Source: Methylobacter sp. (GTDB lineage Bacteria > Pseudomonadota > Gammaproteobacteria > Methylococcales > Methylomonadaceae). Taken from it: a DNA stretch of 61,384 bases. Positions 38,118-46,984 of this stretch are shown piece by piece. Location of the stretch: the NCBI GenBank assembly GCA_030653985.1, contig JAURYJ010000068.1, forward strand, positions 1 through 61,384. The letters run 5' to 3'. The first letter of the stretch is position 1, and each line of letters starts with the position of its first letter. A program made the position numbers and the translations under genes. A model generated the notes under the pieces. It searched no databases, was not told where the DNA came from, and was given only the letters and a program-made list of their open reading frames with translations.

Positions 38118-38921
38118 TTAGTTTTTGTTTTTTAACGCCAATTTCGCTTCATCCCACAACACATCCAATTCAGCCAGTTCACAATCTTTAAGATTTAGCC
38201 CAGCCGCTTCAAGCTGTTGTTCTATGTATTGAAAGCGTCTGGAGAATTTTTTAGTGCTTTCCTTGAGTGCGACTTCGGCATTGACGTTTAAATGCCGAGC
38301 CAAATTAACCGTAACCAGCAATAAATCACCGATTTCTTCCTGAATATGGGCCTGATCCCCCGATTGCCAGGCTTCTTTAACCTCATCGAGTTCTTCCAGT
38401 ACTTTATCAAAAACCGGCAGTACATCCGGCCAGTCAAAGCCGTGATTGGCGGCGCGATCCTGTATTTTTTCGCACTCAATCAATGCCGGAAGATTGCGGG
38501 CGACACCTGACAATACGCTGTCTGGTTCCGCCGTTTTGTTCTTTTTCTGCCGCTCGATAGCCTTTTCCTGTTCCCAGGCTTGATGGCGTTCTTCATCGGT
38601 GTTGAAAACAGCATCGGAAAAAACATGCGGATGGCGGCGTATCAGCTTGTCGCAAATACCATCGGCAACCTGTTCAAAGCTGAACAAGCCCTGTTCCTCG
38701 GCGATCTGGGAATGGAATACCACTTGCAACAGCAGGTCGCCCAGTTCCAGGCGCAAATCATCCAGGTCATTGCGTTCAATCGCATCGACGACTTCGTAGG
38801 CTTCTTCGATCAGGTAAGGAATCAAGCTGGTGAAATCCTGCTTGACGTCCCAGGCACAGCCTTCTTTCGGATGGCGCAAGCGCGCCATGATGTCTAAGAG
38901 ATTTTGGGTGTGTTTTAGCAT
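38118..38921 (-). CDS. mazG: Nucleoside triphosphate pyrophosphohydrolase MazG
   Basis: 267 residues with two tandem MazG domains. The first carries CAWDVKQDFTSLIPYLIEEAYEVVDAI (about 23-49) with the EExxE metal site; the second has KVLEELDEVKEAW...EEIGDLLLVTVNLAR (about 170-215). It hydrolyses canonical and aberrant NTPs and can influence ppGpp. Length equals the E. coli enzyme. No toxin-antitoxin mazEF is next to it. Confidence 0.95.
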   Translation of the reverse strand: MLKHTQNLLDIMARLRHPKEGCAWDVKQDFTSLIPYLIEEAYEVVDAIERNDLDDLRLELGDLLLQVVFHSQIAEEQGLFSFEQVADGICDKLIRRHPHVFSDAVFNTDEERHQAWEQEKAIERQKKNKTAEPDSVLSGVARNLPALIECEKIQDRAANHGFDWPDVLPVFDKVLEELDEVKEAWQSGDQAHIQEEIGDLLLVTVNLARHLNVNAEVALKESTKKFSRRFQYIEQQLEAAGLNLKDCELAELDVLWDEAKLALKNKN

Positions 38922-38958
38922 GAAAAACGTGTTGATGTTGTGGTTATCAGCATGTAGA

Positions 38959-39020
38959 TCGGGTTAGCGTAGCGTAACCCGACACATTGAAGCGGCAAAT
39001 ATCGGGTTACGCTAACCCGA
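38959..39020. repeat. GGGTTAGCG/CGTAACCC REP-like palindrome pair
   Basis: TCGGGTTAGCG..CGTAACCCGA (38959-38982) is followed by TCGGGTTACGCTAACCCGA (39002-39020). This GGGTTAGCG palindrome type is widely scattered in gammaproteobacterial intergenic regions. Confidence 0.8.
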
Positions 39021-39036
39021 CCTGCGGCTTTGAAAT

Positions 39037-39969
39037 TTAAAGCGAACAGCCAAAATTATCGTGGTATCGCTGCTTGAAACCATCCATATCGAATGCATGA
39101 TTTTGGGTGCCGTTATGTTCGATTTTAATGGCGCCCATCAGTGAGGCGACTCTGCCGGTAGTTTCCCAGTCTAATTCATTCATCAGACCGTATAAAAGCC
39201 CAGCACGATAGGCGTCGCCGCAACCTGTCGGATCTAGTATTGCTTTGGGTTTTGCTGCCGGAATGGTAATGCACTCGCCGTGGGTATAAATTTGAGAACC
39301 CTGAGCGCCCAAAGTAATGATCAGCGCGTCAACCCGCTCAGCCATTTGTTCCAGCGACAAGCCGGTACGTTCCTGCATTAACTCGGATTCATAATCATTC
39401 AAGGTCACCCAGGTTGCCTGGTCGATAAACTTGAGCAGTTCTTCGCCATTAAACATCGGCATGCCCTGACCGGGATCGAAAATAAACGGGATATCCAGTT
39501 CCGCGAATTGCTCGGCATGCAATTGCATACCTTCCTTGCCGTCGGGCGATACGATGCCGATGCTGATTTGTCGGTCAGTCGGCACTGAATTCAAATGCGA
39601 CGAATTCATCGCGCCCGGATGGAAGGCGGTAATCTGATTGGCTTCCTCATCGGTGGTGATATAGGCTTGGCCGGTATAATGATTATCCAGAATCTGAATG
39701 AATTCGCTGGATAACTGGCTTTGAGCCAGCCATTGGGCATACGGTTCAAAATCATGTCCGACGGTTGCCATAATTAACGGCTCTTCATTGAGTAGTTTCA
39801 GATTGTAGGCAATGTTACCCGCGCAACCGCCGAATTCGCGTCGCATCACCGGCACCAGGAATGATACATTCAGAATATGGATTTTTTCCGGCAAAATGTG
39901 ATGTTTGAATTTATCATGAAAAACCATGATGGTATCGTAAGCCATAGACCCACATATTAATGCACTCAT
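39037..39969 (-). CDS. PfkB-family carbohydrate/nucleoside kinase
   Basis: 310 residues from ATG 39969, preceded by AAAGGAACACA. PfkB signature 1 is GGCAGNIAYNLKLL at 47-60, signature 2 is DPTGCGDAYRAGLLYGL at 246-262 with catalytic D252. The opening MSALICGSMAYDTIMVF resembles adenosine/ribo-kinase members; the substrate cannot be fixed by sequence. An in-frame TTG at 40050 would add 27 residues including AAYTPSL encoded by a dispersed repeat; I consider that leader sequence. Confidence 0.85.
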   Translation of the reverse strand: MSALICGSMAYDTIMVFHDKFKHHILPEKIHILNVSFLVPVMRREFGGCAGNIAYNLKLLNEEPLIMATVGHDFEPYAQWLAQSQLSSEFIQILDNHYTGQAYITTDEEANQITAFHPGAMNSSHLNSVPTDRQISIGIVSPDGKEGMQLHAEQFAELDIPFIFDPGQGMPMFNGEELLKFIDQATWVTLNDYESELMQERTGLSLEQMAERVDALIITLGAQGSQIYTHGECITIPAAKPKAILDPTGCGDAYRAGLLYGLMNELDWETTGRVASLMGAIKIEHNGTQNHAFDMDGFKQRYHDNFGCSL

Positions 39970-39986
39970 TGTGTTCCTTTTAATCG

Positions 39987-40035
39987 TCAGGGATGGTGTG
40001 TATGCCGCAAGACTACCGGGAGCAATCGCGGCTAA
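39987..40035 (-). repeat. Solo copy of the 51-bp minisatellite unit
   Basis: Minus-strand GCCGCG...TGCGGCATACACACCATCCC matches the unit that is tandemly repeated at 2828-3082, with the same spacing between GCCGCG and GCGGCATAC but a different middle. It lies in the leader of the PfkB kinase gene. Confidence 0.8.
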
Positions 40036-40045
40036 AATAAAAGTT

Positions 40046-40104
40046 ATCAAGGTAAAAGGGGGAAGGCTATTGTTTGGTCTCTTTCGCCTCGTCCCTTGAG
40101 TCTA
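40046..40104. repeat. Dispersed GGCGAAAG/CCTTGAACC repeat, copy 4
   Basis: AAGGTAAAAGGGGGAAGGC and CTTTCGCCTCGTCCCTTGAG arms form a weak hairpin in the kinase-gcvH gap. Degenerate relative of the repeat at 25711. Confidence 0.4.
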
Positions 40105-40106
40105 CA

Positions 40107-40490
40107 TCATTGCTCAATCATTTGCTGATAAGCATCCGCGTTCATCAATGCGTCCAGTTCGGTCAGGTCATTTGCCTTGATGCAAAACAGCCAGGTGCCA
40201 TAAGCGTCATCATTGACCCGCTCAGGTTCATCCGCCACCGCTGCGTTAACAGCGACCACTTCGCCGCTAACCGGGCTAAATAAATCGGATGCGGTTTTAA
40301 CCGATTCGACTACCGCACATTGCTCTTTTGCCATGACTTTACGGCCCAGTTCCGGCAACTCAATAAAAACCAAATCGCCCAATTCTTCCTGCGCAAAATC
40401 GGTTATGCCGACACGAACAATGTTATCGTCTTCCACCTGCACCCATTCGTGGGTCATTGCGTACTTCAAGTTATCCGGTAGGTCGCTCAT
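40107..40490 (-). CDS. gcvH: Glycine cleavage system H protein
   Basis: 127 residues. Lipoyl-accepting lysine is K65 in VESVKTASDLFSP; N-terminal KYAMTHEWVQVEDDNIVRVGITDFAQEELGDLVF is typical. GcvH carries the aminomethyl group between P, T and L proteins. gcvP and gcvT are not in the window, so this is a stand-alone gcvH, which may also serve lipoate relay. Confidence 0.95.
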   Translation of the reverse strand: MSDLPDNLKYAMTHEWVQVEDDNIVRVGITDFAQEELGDLVFIELPELGRKVMAKEQCAVVESVKTASDLFSPVSGEVVAVNAAVADEPERVNDDAYGTWLFCIKANDLTELDALMNADAYQQMIEQ

Positions 40491-40571
40491 GATAATGTCT
40501 CAATAGTGATAGTTACTTTGTTTTCTCGGCAACTGCTCCTGCGTTGCTCTCGATTGCTGTTCCAGACGCAA

Positions 40572-40641
40572 TTCTACCTCCTGCATAAGCCACATGGATG
40601 TGGTGAATGCAGATATTGCAGGAGCAAATATCTGGCCATGC
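40572..40641. repeat. 70-bp multi-hairpin element, copy 2
   Basis: Partner of 26855-26925. Inner hairpins are CCACATGGATGTGG and CAGATATTGC..GCAAATATCTG, enclosed by CCTGCA..TGCAGG. It lies between gcvH and the adaptor gene in a 220-base gap that holds no ORF I trust. Confidence 0.65.
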
Positions 40642-40710
40642 AGTTGAAGGATAACGTGCAATTTTTTAAAAACAACAAAAAAATGCATTTAACAACGTAA
40701 ATCTTATAAC

Positions 40711-41781
40711 ATGTTTCAATCCATACACCCTTTTATTGCCTACATGAATGTTCTTTCAATAGCCTGTATTTTTTTACTCAGTGTTAGCTTAGTTTTTGCC
40801 GATGATGACGATAAGCCGGTTGTCAATCAACCGGGTTCCGCAGGGCCGGGAACAATTTTCCTGTCCAATCAAGCCCAGTCGTTATCGGGTTTGCAGACAA
40901 TAACCCTCAGCCCTGTCAGCCATCATGCTGAATTTACCGCATACGGCAGAGCGGTCAATTTACAGCCGCTGATTGCATTGCGGCACCGGTATTTGCTTGC
41001 GTTAACCGAGCGCGGCGGCGCGGCGGCAAAGTTTAAGCAGGCCGAGCAGAACATCAAGCGTCAGCAAGACTTGTATCGTGAGGGCGCGACATCGAAGCGC
41101 AACCTGCAAGTTCAGCAAGCGCAATGGCAAAGCGATAAAGCCCTGGTTGATGCAAGCGCGGTTCAAAGCGAGGCTATCGTAGATGAAGCCCGGCTCAATT
41201 GGGGCGAAAAACTTACCGAATGGGCGTTATCTACGGATTCCGATAAATTGAGCGCGTTTTTATCCGGCAAACAAACGCTGCTGCAAATTACCTTGCCGGT
41301 TAATAAACAATTGGTCGGCGACATTCAGAGCATTGACGTTGAAGCCTCGGGAAACCGCAGTGCGACCAGCAAAGCCGAGTTGATTTCAGCGGCTCCGCAA
41401 ACCGATGCCACCGCGCAAGGCGAAAGCTATTTCTTCCAAACGGATGGTCGCCGCAACTGCTCCGGGCAGTCTTGCGGCATACACACCAACTCTATTAGAA
41501 CCGGCATGCGCGTTACGGCCTGGATACCAGAACAAGGTGAAAACCGCTCCGGCGTCGTTATCCCCAAATCCGCTTTAGTCTGGCATCTGGATCAGCCCTT
41601 TGTTTACATTAAAACCGCTGAACAACAGTTCAGCCGCCGCATCATAGACCAGTATTCAGCAACGACCGGCGGTTATTTTGTCGGCACCGGCATCAATGCC
41701 GGTGAGCAACTGGTTGTCACCGGAGGACAAATGCTGTTATCGGAAGAATTCAGGGGGCAAATACCGGATGAAGATAATTAA
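40711..41781 (+). CDS. Orphan periplasmic adaptor (HlyD/RND MFP type)
   Basis: 356 residues. Signal peptide ending at FADDDD (about residue 30). Central helical hairpin LTERGGAAAKFKQAEQNIKRQQDLYREGATSKRNLQVQQAQWQ (about 93-135) is the adaptor coiled coil. The C-terminal part (GMRVTAWIPEQGENRSGVVIPKSALV...VYIKTAEQQFSRR) is the membrane-proximal domain of RND adaptors. No pump or TolC gene is adjacent, so its partner must lie elsewhere. Starts at 40711 and 40744 are both possible; the first begins ATGTTTCAATCCA, a sequence shared with the dispersed hairpin element. It precedes cas3 by 36 bases. Confidence 0.75.
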   Translation: MFQSIHPFIAYMNVLSIACIFLLSVSLVFADDDDKPVVNQPGSAGPGTIFLSNQAQSLSGLQTITLSPVSHHAEFTAYGRAVNLQPLIALRHRYLLALTERGGAAAKFKQAEQNIKRQQDLYREGATSKRNLQVQQAQWQSDKALVDASAVQSEAIVDEARLNWGEKLTEWALSTDSDKLSAFLSGKQTLLQITLPVNKQLVGDIQSIDVEASGNRSATSKAELISAAPQTDATAQGESYFFQTDGRRNCSGQSCGIHTNSIRTGMRVTAWIPEQGENRSGVVIPKSALVWHLDQPFVYIKTAEQQFSRRIIDQYSATTGGYFVGTGINAGEQLVVTGGQMLLSEEFRGQIPDEDN

Positions 41782-41817
41782 CCTAAAATATGAACGCCTT
41801 TTACCAAACGAAAATCA

Positions 41818-44286
41818 ATGATAAAAAACCCATTAAACAAAGTTCACATCGCCCATGTCCGATCAACAGACAATGGTATTCAAACCGTATCAACCCATTT
41901 ACTTGAAGTTGCAGAAATTACCAAAACATTAGCCAGCAAAATTAATGTGCCCGAAGCGGGAGAACTGATAGGGCTTTTGCATGATTTTGGTAAATACAGC
42001 GAATCCTTTCAAAATTATATCCAATCCGGCACCGGATTACTGAATGCTGATATTGACGATGCTTACGTTGATGCCGTTGCGTTAAAAGGAAAGATAGATC
42101 ATTCCACCGCAGGCGCACAGTGGGTATGGGAGGCGCTAAGTAAAGTTGGAAAAAATGGTGAAGGCAAGTTATGCGGTCAAATACTGGCACTGTGTATTGC
42201 CTCGCACCATAGCGGTTTGATTGATTGTTTAAAGCCGGAAGGTGTTAATGGCTTCAAGGATCGAATCAATAAAGATGATGCTAGATCGCATCTTGCCGAA
42301 TGCAAACAAAATGCTGATGCCGCTATTTTAGAGCAAGCCCAAAATCTGGCCGACAAGCCCTTGATGTTAGCTATGCTCAAGCAAATAAGCTTACTCATGC
42401 GAAAGGAGCAGCATGGACAAACAATATCTGAAGCCATTAGACACTTTTACATCGGCTTTTGGACGCGGTTTTTATTCAGTTGCCTAATTGATGCCGACCG
42501 TATTAACAGTGCTGATTTTGAAATCCCGAAAAATGCGTCTTATCGAAATAAAGCCGTGTCATGGGATATTGCCATTAAACGCATGGAGTTTTTTTTAACC
42601 GAGCAGCAGTCAACGCCAAATAACAATACTCAGATTAACGCCATACGCAATACGATTTCCGATACCTGTAAAAATCGGGCGCAGGATGCCCAAGGCATTT
42701 ATACTCTGACCGTGCCGACGGGTGGCGGCAAGACTTATGCCAGTCTACGTTATGCGCTGCATCACGCTAAAAAACATGGCTTAGAGCGAATTATTTATAT
42801 CATTCCCTACACCTCAATTATTGAGCAAAATGCCCAAGCAATCCGTAAGGTAGTTGAACGGGAAGGCGATGAATATCCCTGGGTACTTGAACATCACTCG
42901 AATTTAGAGCCTGAAAATCAAACGTGGCACAGCAAATTGGCGGCTGAGAATTGGGATGCTCCGATAGTATTGACCACGATGGTGCAGTTTTTAGAAACGC
43001 TATTCAGCGGCGGCACACGCGGCGTGCGCCGCCTGCATCAACTGGCCAACAGCGTCATCATCTTTGATGAAATTCAAACCTTACCCATTAACTGTACCTA
43101 TCTGTTTTGTAACGCACTTAACTTTTTAAGCGCTTATGCCAAAACCACGGCGGTATTATGTACGGCGACTCAACCTTTGCTCGATCAATTAAAGTCACCG
43201 GAAAAAGGCCAACTATTGATCCCCGAAAAGAATCACCTAATAGCGGATGTCAGACAATTATTTGACCAATTAAAGCGCGTTGAAATCAGTAACAAAACTA
43301 AACCAGAAGGCTGGTCGTTAGATGAAATAACTGAATTGGCATTGTCCGAATTTAATAGCAAAGGCAATTGCCTGGTTATTGTCAACACTAAAGCCTGGGC
43401 GCAAGCGCTGTATAGGCAATGTTCGAAAACAGTCGATACGGACAGCTTGTTTCACTTAAGCACCAACCAATGTTCCGCGCATCGGAGTGAACTTTTTCGC
43501 AGAATGCGGGAGCGTTTAGATGTTAAGCTACCCGTCTTATGTTTCAGCACCCAATTGATTGAAGCCGGTGTCGATATTGATTTTGCCAGCGTAATTCGTT
43601 TTCTGGCGGGATTGGATTCAATAGCCCAGGCGGCAGGGCGCTGCAATAGAAATGGCCGCTTGGATGCCGCCGCTACTGTGCATGTCGTGAATCCAGAAAA
43701 AGAAACCATTGATCAACTCATCGATATCAAGGTAGGTCGTGAAAAAACTAGGCGCGTATTCAGTGAGGTTGACGGTAAAGCCTTATTAGACCCGGACGTT
43801 ATGGCGCTGTATTTTAACTATTATTTTTATGAGCGTGCCGATCAAATGGACTATCCATTGACAGAGAAACAGGCAGGACGAACCGACACACTGCTGAGCT
43901 TGCTCGGTGAAAATAAAACCAACATCGGAGCCGGAAATGCTCTGCACTTGAAACAAGCGTTCATGACTGCCGGTAATGCGTTCAAAGCCATAGATGCCCC
44001 AACACAGTCGGTTATTGTGCCCTATGGACAAGGTAAAGAACTGATTATTGAACTCTGTGGACTGACCAAAAAATTTGAGGTCACTCGTTACTATGCTTGT
44101 TTAAAACAAGCGCAAAAATTTAGCGTTAATGTGTTTCCGAATGTGTGGAGAAAATTACGTGAGCAACAAGCGGTATACGAAATTCATCCGGGTGAAGGCG
44201 TGTATTGTCTGGATGAGCGCTATTACAGCCAAGAATTTGGATTGTCTTCCGAACCTGTTGGTAAAGCCGAAGCAATTATTTTATAG
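41818..44286 (+). CDS. cas3: Type I-C CRISPR helicase-nuclease Cas3
   Basis: 822 residues. N-terminal HD nuclease domain about 15-230: H27, LLHDFGKYSE with H55-D56, and CIASHHSGLID near 130. Helicase part: Walker A VPTGGGKTYAS near 300, DEIQ box near 417, C-terminal RecA motif with QAAGRCNRNG near 600. Cas3 is recruited by Cascade to nick and degrade target DNA. It is the first gene of a complete I-C set, all on the plus strand. Confidence 0.96.
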   Translation: MIKNPLNKVHIAHVRSTDNGIQTVSTHLLEVAEITKTLASKINVPEAGELIGLLHDFGKYSESFQNYIQSGTGLLNADIDDAYVDAVALKGKIDHSTAGAQWVWEALSKVGKNGEGKLCGQILALCIASHHSGLIDCLKPEGVNGFKDRINKDDARSHLAECKQNADAAILEQAQNLADKPLMLAMLKQISLLMRKEQHGQTISEAIRHFYIGFWTRFLFSCLIDADRINSADFEIPKNASYRNKAVSWDIAIKRMEFFLTEQQSTPNNNTQINAIRNTISDTCKNRAQDAQGIYTLTVPTGGGKTYASLRYALHHAKKHGLERIIYIIPYTSIIEQNAQAIRKVVEREGDEYPWVLEHHSNLEPENQTWHSKLAAENWDAPIVLTTMVQFLETLFSGGTRGVRRLHQLANSVIIFDEIQTLPINCTYLFCNALNFLSAYAKTTAVLCTATQPLLDQLKSPEKGQLLIPEKNHLIADVRQLFDQLKRVEISNKTKPEGWSLDEITELALSEFNSKGNCLVIVNTKAWAQALYRQCSKTVDTDSLFHLSTNQCSAHRSELFRRMRERLDVKLPVLCFSTQLIEAGVDIDFASVIRFLAGLDSIAQAAGRCNRNGRLDAAATVHVVNPEKETIDQLIDIKVGREKTRRVFSEVDGKALLDPDVMALYFNYYFYERADQMDYPLTEKQAGRTDTLLSLLGENKTNIGAGNALHLKQAFMTAGNAFKAIDAPTQSVIVPYGQGKELIIELCGLTKKFEVTRYYACLKQAQKFSVNVFPNVWRKLREQQAVYEIHPGEGVYCLDERYYSQEFGLSSEPVGKAEAIIL

Positions 44287-44297
44287 GAATAAAAAGT

Positions 44298-45002
44298 ATG
44301 AAAAATAGCATTAGTTTTCGGTTGTGGGGTCGGTATGCCTTATTTACCGATCCCATAACCAAAGTAGGCGGTGAAAAATGTTCCTATCACCTACCGACTT
44401 ATGAGGCGATCAAAGGTGTGCTTAAATCCATCTATTGGAAGCCGACCCTGATTTGGTATGTTGATAAAGTTAGGGTCATAAAGCCGCTGAGAACGCAGAC
44501 TAAAGGCACTAAACCGTTAGTTTGGGGTGGCGGCAATAGCTTGGCGATTTATACTTTTTTACGGGATGTCGAATATCAGGTGGAGGCGCATTTTGAATGG
44601 AACGAACATCGTCCAGAATTGGTCGATGACCGTATTGATGGCAAGCATTTCAACATTCTAAAGCGTACTTTAGAAAAAGGCGGTAGACAGGATATTTTTT
44701 TAGGGACTCGCGATTGTCAGGCTTATATAGAACCCTGCGAATTTGGTCAGGGTGAAGGGGCTTATGATGATCTTGAAGAATTAGCCTTTGGCTTGATGTT
44801 TCACAGCTTTGCCTATCCTGATGAAACCGGCATCGACGAACTGCATAGTCAATTTTGGCAGGCAACGCTTAAACAGGGAGTTTTGGCTTTTCCTCGGCCT
44901 GAAGAATGTTCGGTAAGCCGTTTTATTCGTCCAATGAGCGTAAAAGAATTCGGTATCGGTACCAATCTGCAGGCTGTTGCCGATGAGGAGGCGCAATTAT
45001 GA
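44298..45002 (+). CDS. cas5c: Type I-C Cas5c, pre-crRNA processing endonuclease
   Basis: 234 residues. Type I-C lacks Cas6, and Cas5c cleaves the repeat. The catalytic residues reported for the Bacillus halodurans enzyme (Tyr46, Lys116, His117) fall at exactly the same numbers here: Y46 in SIYWKPT and K116-H117 in DGKHFN. The glycine-rich QDIFLGTRDCQAYIEP follows. Overlaps cas8c by four bases. It should release crRNAs with the 11-base handle TGGATTGAAAC. Confidence 0.95.
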   Translation: MKNSISFRLWGRYALFTDPITKVGGEKCSYHLPTYEAIKGVLKSIYWKPTLIWYVDKVRVIKPLRTQTKGTKPLVWGGGNSLAIYTFLRDVEYQVEAHFEWNEHRPELVDDRIDGKHFNILKRTLEKGGRQDIFLGTRDCQAYIEPCEFGQGEGAYDDLEELAFGLMFHSFAYPDETGIDELHSQFWQATLKQGVLAFPRPEECSVSRFIRPMSVKEFGIGTNLQAVADEEAQL

Positions 45003-46984
45003 GTTGGATGGAAAAGCTTTATCAAACCTATGAAGCGGGCATATTACTTGATTTGCCTCAGGCGCAATTGCCGATGCCCACCAGTCATACCTTACAAAAT
45101 GCCCATATCAATATCGTGATTGACGGTGAAGGGAATTTTAAACGGGCATCTGTGTTGGAAAAGACGCAGATTATTTTACCTGCAACTGAGGACTCAGCCT
45201 GTCGAGGTAATAATGAAGCGTCACACGCACTTGCTGATAAATTGCAATATGTTGCAGAAGATTATGCAAGTTTTGGCGGCAAGAAAAAAGCGTATTTTGA
45301 AAGCTATAAAGAGCAATTACAGGCGTGGTGCGCATCCGAAAATTCACATAGCAAAGTGAAAGCTGTTTATAACTACATCAAAAAAGGCACAGTGATTAAT
45401 GATTTGGTCATCAACAATATTGTATTTGTTGATGCTGACACTGTGCTCTTAACCCAATGGGTTAGCGACGCTGAAACACCTCTTCTTTTCAAGGTATTGC
45501 CCAAAGAAAAGGGTCTGCTTGATCAAGGATCAGCATTGGTTTGTTGGACGGTAGAAATAATTGCCGACCCCAATGCTGATACTTGGAAAGATTCATCCAT
45601 ACAAGCAAGCTGGATTGCCTATGATTCCTTGGATAGTAATAATGCGGGGTTATGCTACATAACTGGGCATGAAAAAAATCTATCCAATAAGCATCCTGCC
45701 AAAATACGCCATTCAGGTGATAAGGCCAAGTTGATCTCGTCCAACGACAACAGCGGTTATACCTATCGCGGTAAATTCATTGATGATGTGCAAGCCTGTG
45801 GTATAGGCTTTGATGTTTCACAAAAAGCGCACAACGCATTAAGTTGGCTTATTCAAAGACAAGGTTTTAGAAATGGCGACCAAGCCTATGTGTCATGGGC
45901 GGTGTCCGGTAAATCTATCCCTGAACCCTTGGTCGATGCTTATGCCTTTCTTAGTGAAGATGAATTTGACCTGGAGGAAGTCGAAGAAAGCCTAACCCAA
46001 CTACCTGAAACTCTGCTGGATCATTCGATTGATGTGGGTGAATCCTACGCACGACAACTCAAAAAATACATGGCAGGCTATGCTGCCAAATTAAGCTCCA
46101 ATGAGCAAATTATCATCATGGGCATTGATTCAGCAACGCCTGGACGCATGGGCATCATCTATTATCGAGAGCTGTTCAGGGATGATTTTCTTAATCGTCT
46201 GGAAAACTGGCATAAAGAATTTTCCTGGTCACAGCGACATACCGTTCAACTAGCCGATAACACCGGCAAAAAACCTAAAACTAAAGTGATATGGCCAATC
46301 AGTTCGCCAGTGCCTAAAGATATAGCAACGGCTGCTTACGGTGATAATGTCACTGATAGTCTGAAGAAAAAAGTTATTGAACGCCTTATCCCCTGCATCA
46401 TTGATGGCCAGCCATTTCCGTTGGATTTGGTCATTAGTTGCGTGCGTAAAGCGACTAATCGAATCGGCTATGCCAGTGATGCCCAGTGGTTGTGGGAAAA
46501 GAACTTAGGCATAGCCTGTGCGCTCTATAAAGGTTATTACTACCGACATCCAAATTTAACTCAACGAAGAGACTATGCCATGGCACTAGAAGAGAACTAC
46601 CACTCGCGTGATTATCTGTACGGACGGCTCTTAGCCATTGCCGAACGCATAGAAGACGTGGCGTTAAACATAAGCGGAGAAAACCGTTCTACGACTGCTG
46701 CACGGTTAATGCAGCGTTTTGCTGATCGCCCTTTTGAAACTTGGCGAACCATTGAATTAGCTCTGCAACCTTACATGCAGCGCTTACGTGTATCTCGCGC
46801 AGGATTTTTAACCAATCAGTTAAAAGAACTGGATGCGATCTTAGCTCTATTTAAACACGACGACTTTAGCCGTAAAGAAGCTTTGTCAGGTGAGTTTTTA
46901 TTGGCTTATCACTGCCAACGTCAAAAATTAAGATCCAAACCATCAACCACCGACGAAACCCCATCACAAGGAGACTCAGAATGA
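44999..46984 (+). CDS. cas8c: Type I-C large subunit Cas8c (Csd1)
   Basis: 661 residues, within the Csd1 range. N-terminal SWMEKLYQTYEAG, middle segment IQRQGFRNGDQAYVSWAVSGK, and the helical C-terminus (about 525-645) typical of Csd1. It recognises the PAM and target duplex in Cascade. The C-terminal helical bundle also serves as the small subunit when translated separately (see 46580). It overlaps cas5c and cas7 by four bases each. Confidence 0.95.
   Translation: MSWMEKLYQTYEAGILLDLPQAQLPMPTSHTLQNAHINIVIDGEGNFKRASVLEKTQIILPATEDSACRGNNEASHALADKLQYVAEDYASFGGKKKAYFESYKEQLQAWCASENSHSKVKAVYNYIKKGTVINDLVINNIVFVDADTVLLTQWVSDAETPLLFKVLPKEKGLLDQGSALVCWTVEIIADPNADTWKDSSIQASWIAYDSLDSNNAGLCYITGHEKNLSNKHPAKIRHSGDKAKLISSNDNSGYTYRGKFIDDVQACGIGFDVSQKAHNALSWLIQRQGFRNGDQAYVSWAVSGKSIPEPLVDAYAFLSEDEFDLEEVEESLTQLPETLLDHSIDVGESYARQLKKYMAGYAAKLSSNEQIIIMGIDSATPGRMGIIYYRELFRDDFLNRLENWHKEFSWSQRHTVQLADNTGKKPKTKVIWPISSPVPKDIATAAYGDNVTDSLKKKVIERLIPCIIDGQPFPLDLVISCVRKATNRIGYASDAQWLWEKNLGIACALYKGYYYRHPNLTQRRDYAMALEENYHSRDYLYGRLLAIAERIEDVALNISGENRSTTAARLMQRFADRPFETWRTIELALQPYMQRLRVSRAGFLTNQLKELDAILALFKHDDFSRKEALSGEFLLAYHCQRQKLRSKPSTTDETPSQGDSE
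46580..46984 (+). CDS. cas11c: Putative internally initiated small subunit Cas11c
   Basis: In characterised I-C systems the small subunit is made from an internal start within cas8c. Here an in-frame ATG at 46580 (Met528) follows GAAGAGAC by about 7 bases and gives a 134-residue helical protein (MALEENYHSRDYLYGRLLAI...), close to known Cas11c lengths. This is inference from family behaviour and the local ribosome site. Confidence 0.5.
   Translation: MALEENYHSRDYLYGRLLAIAERIEDVALNISGENRSTTAARLMQRFADRPFETWRTIELALQPYMQRLRVSRAGFLTNQLKELDAILALFKHDDFSRKEALSGEFLLAYHCQRQKLRSKPSTTDETPSQGDSE

Noticed and set aside
40500..40700. Short ORFs on both strands between gcvH and the adaptor gene
   Set aside because: They lie across the 70-bp hairpin element and show no family features.
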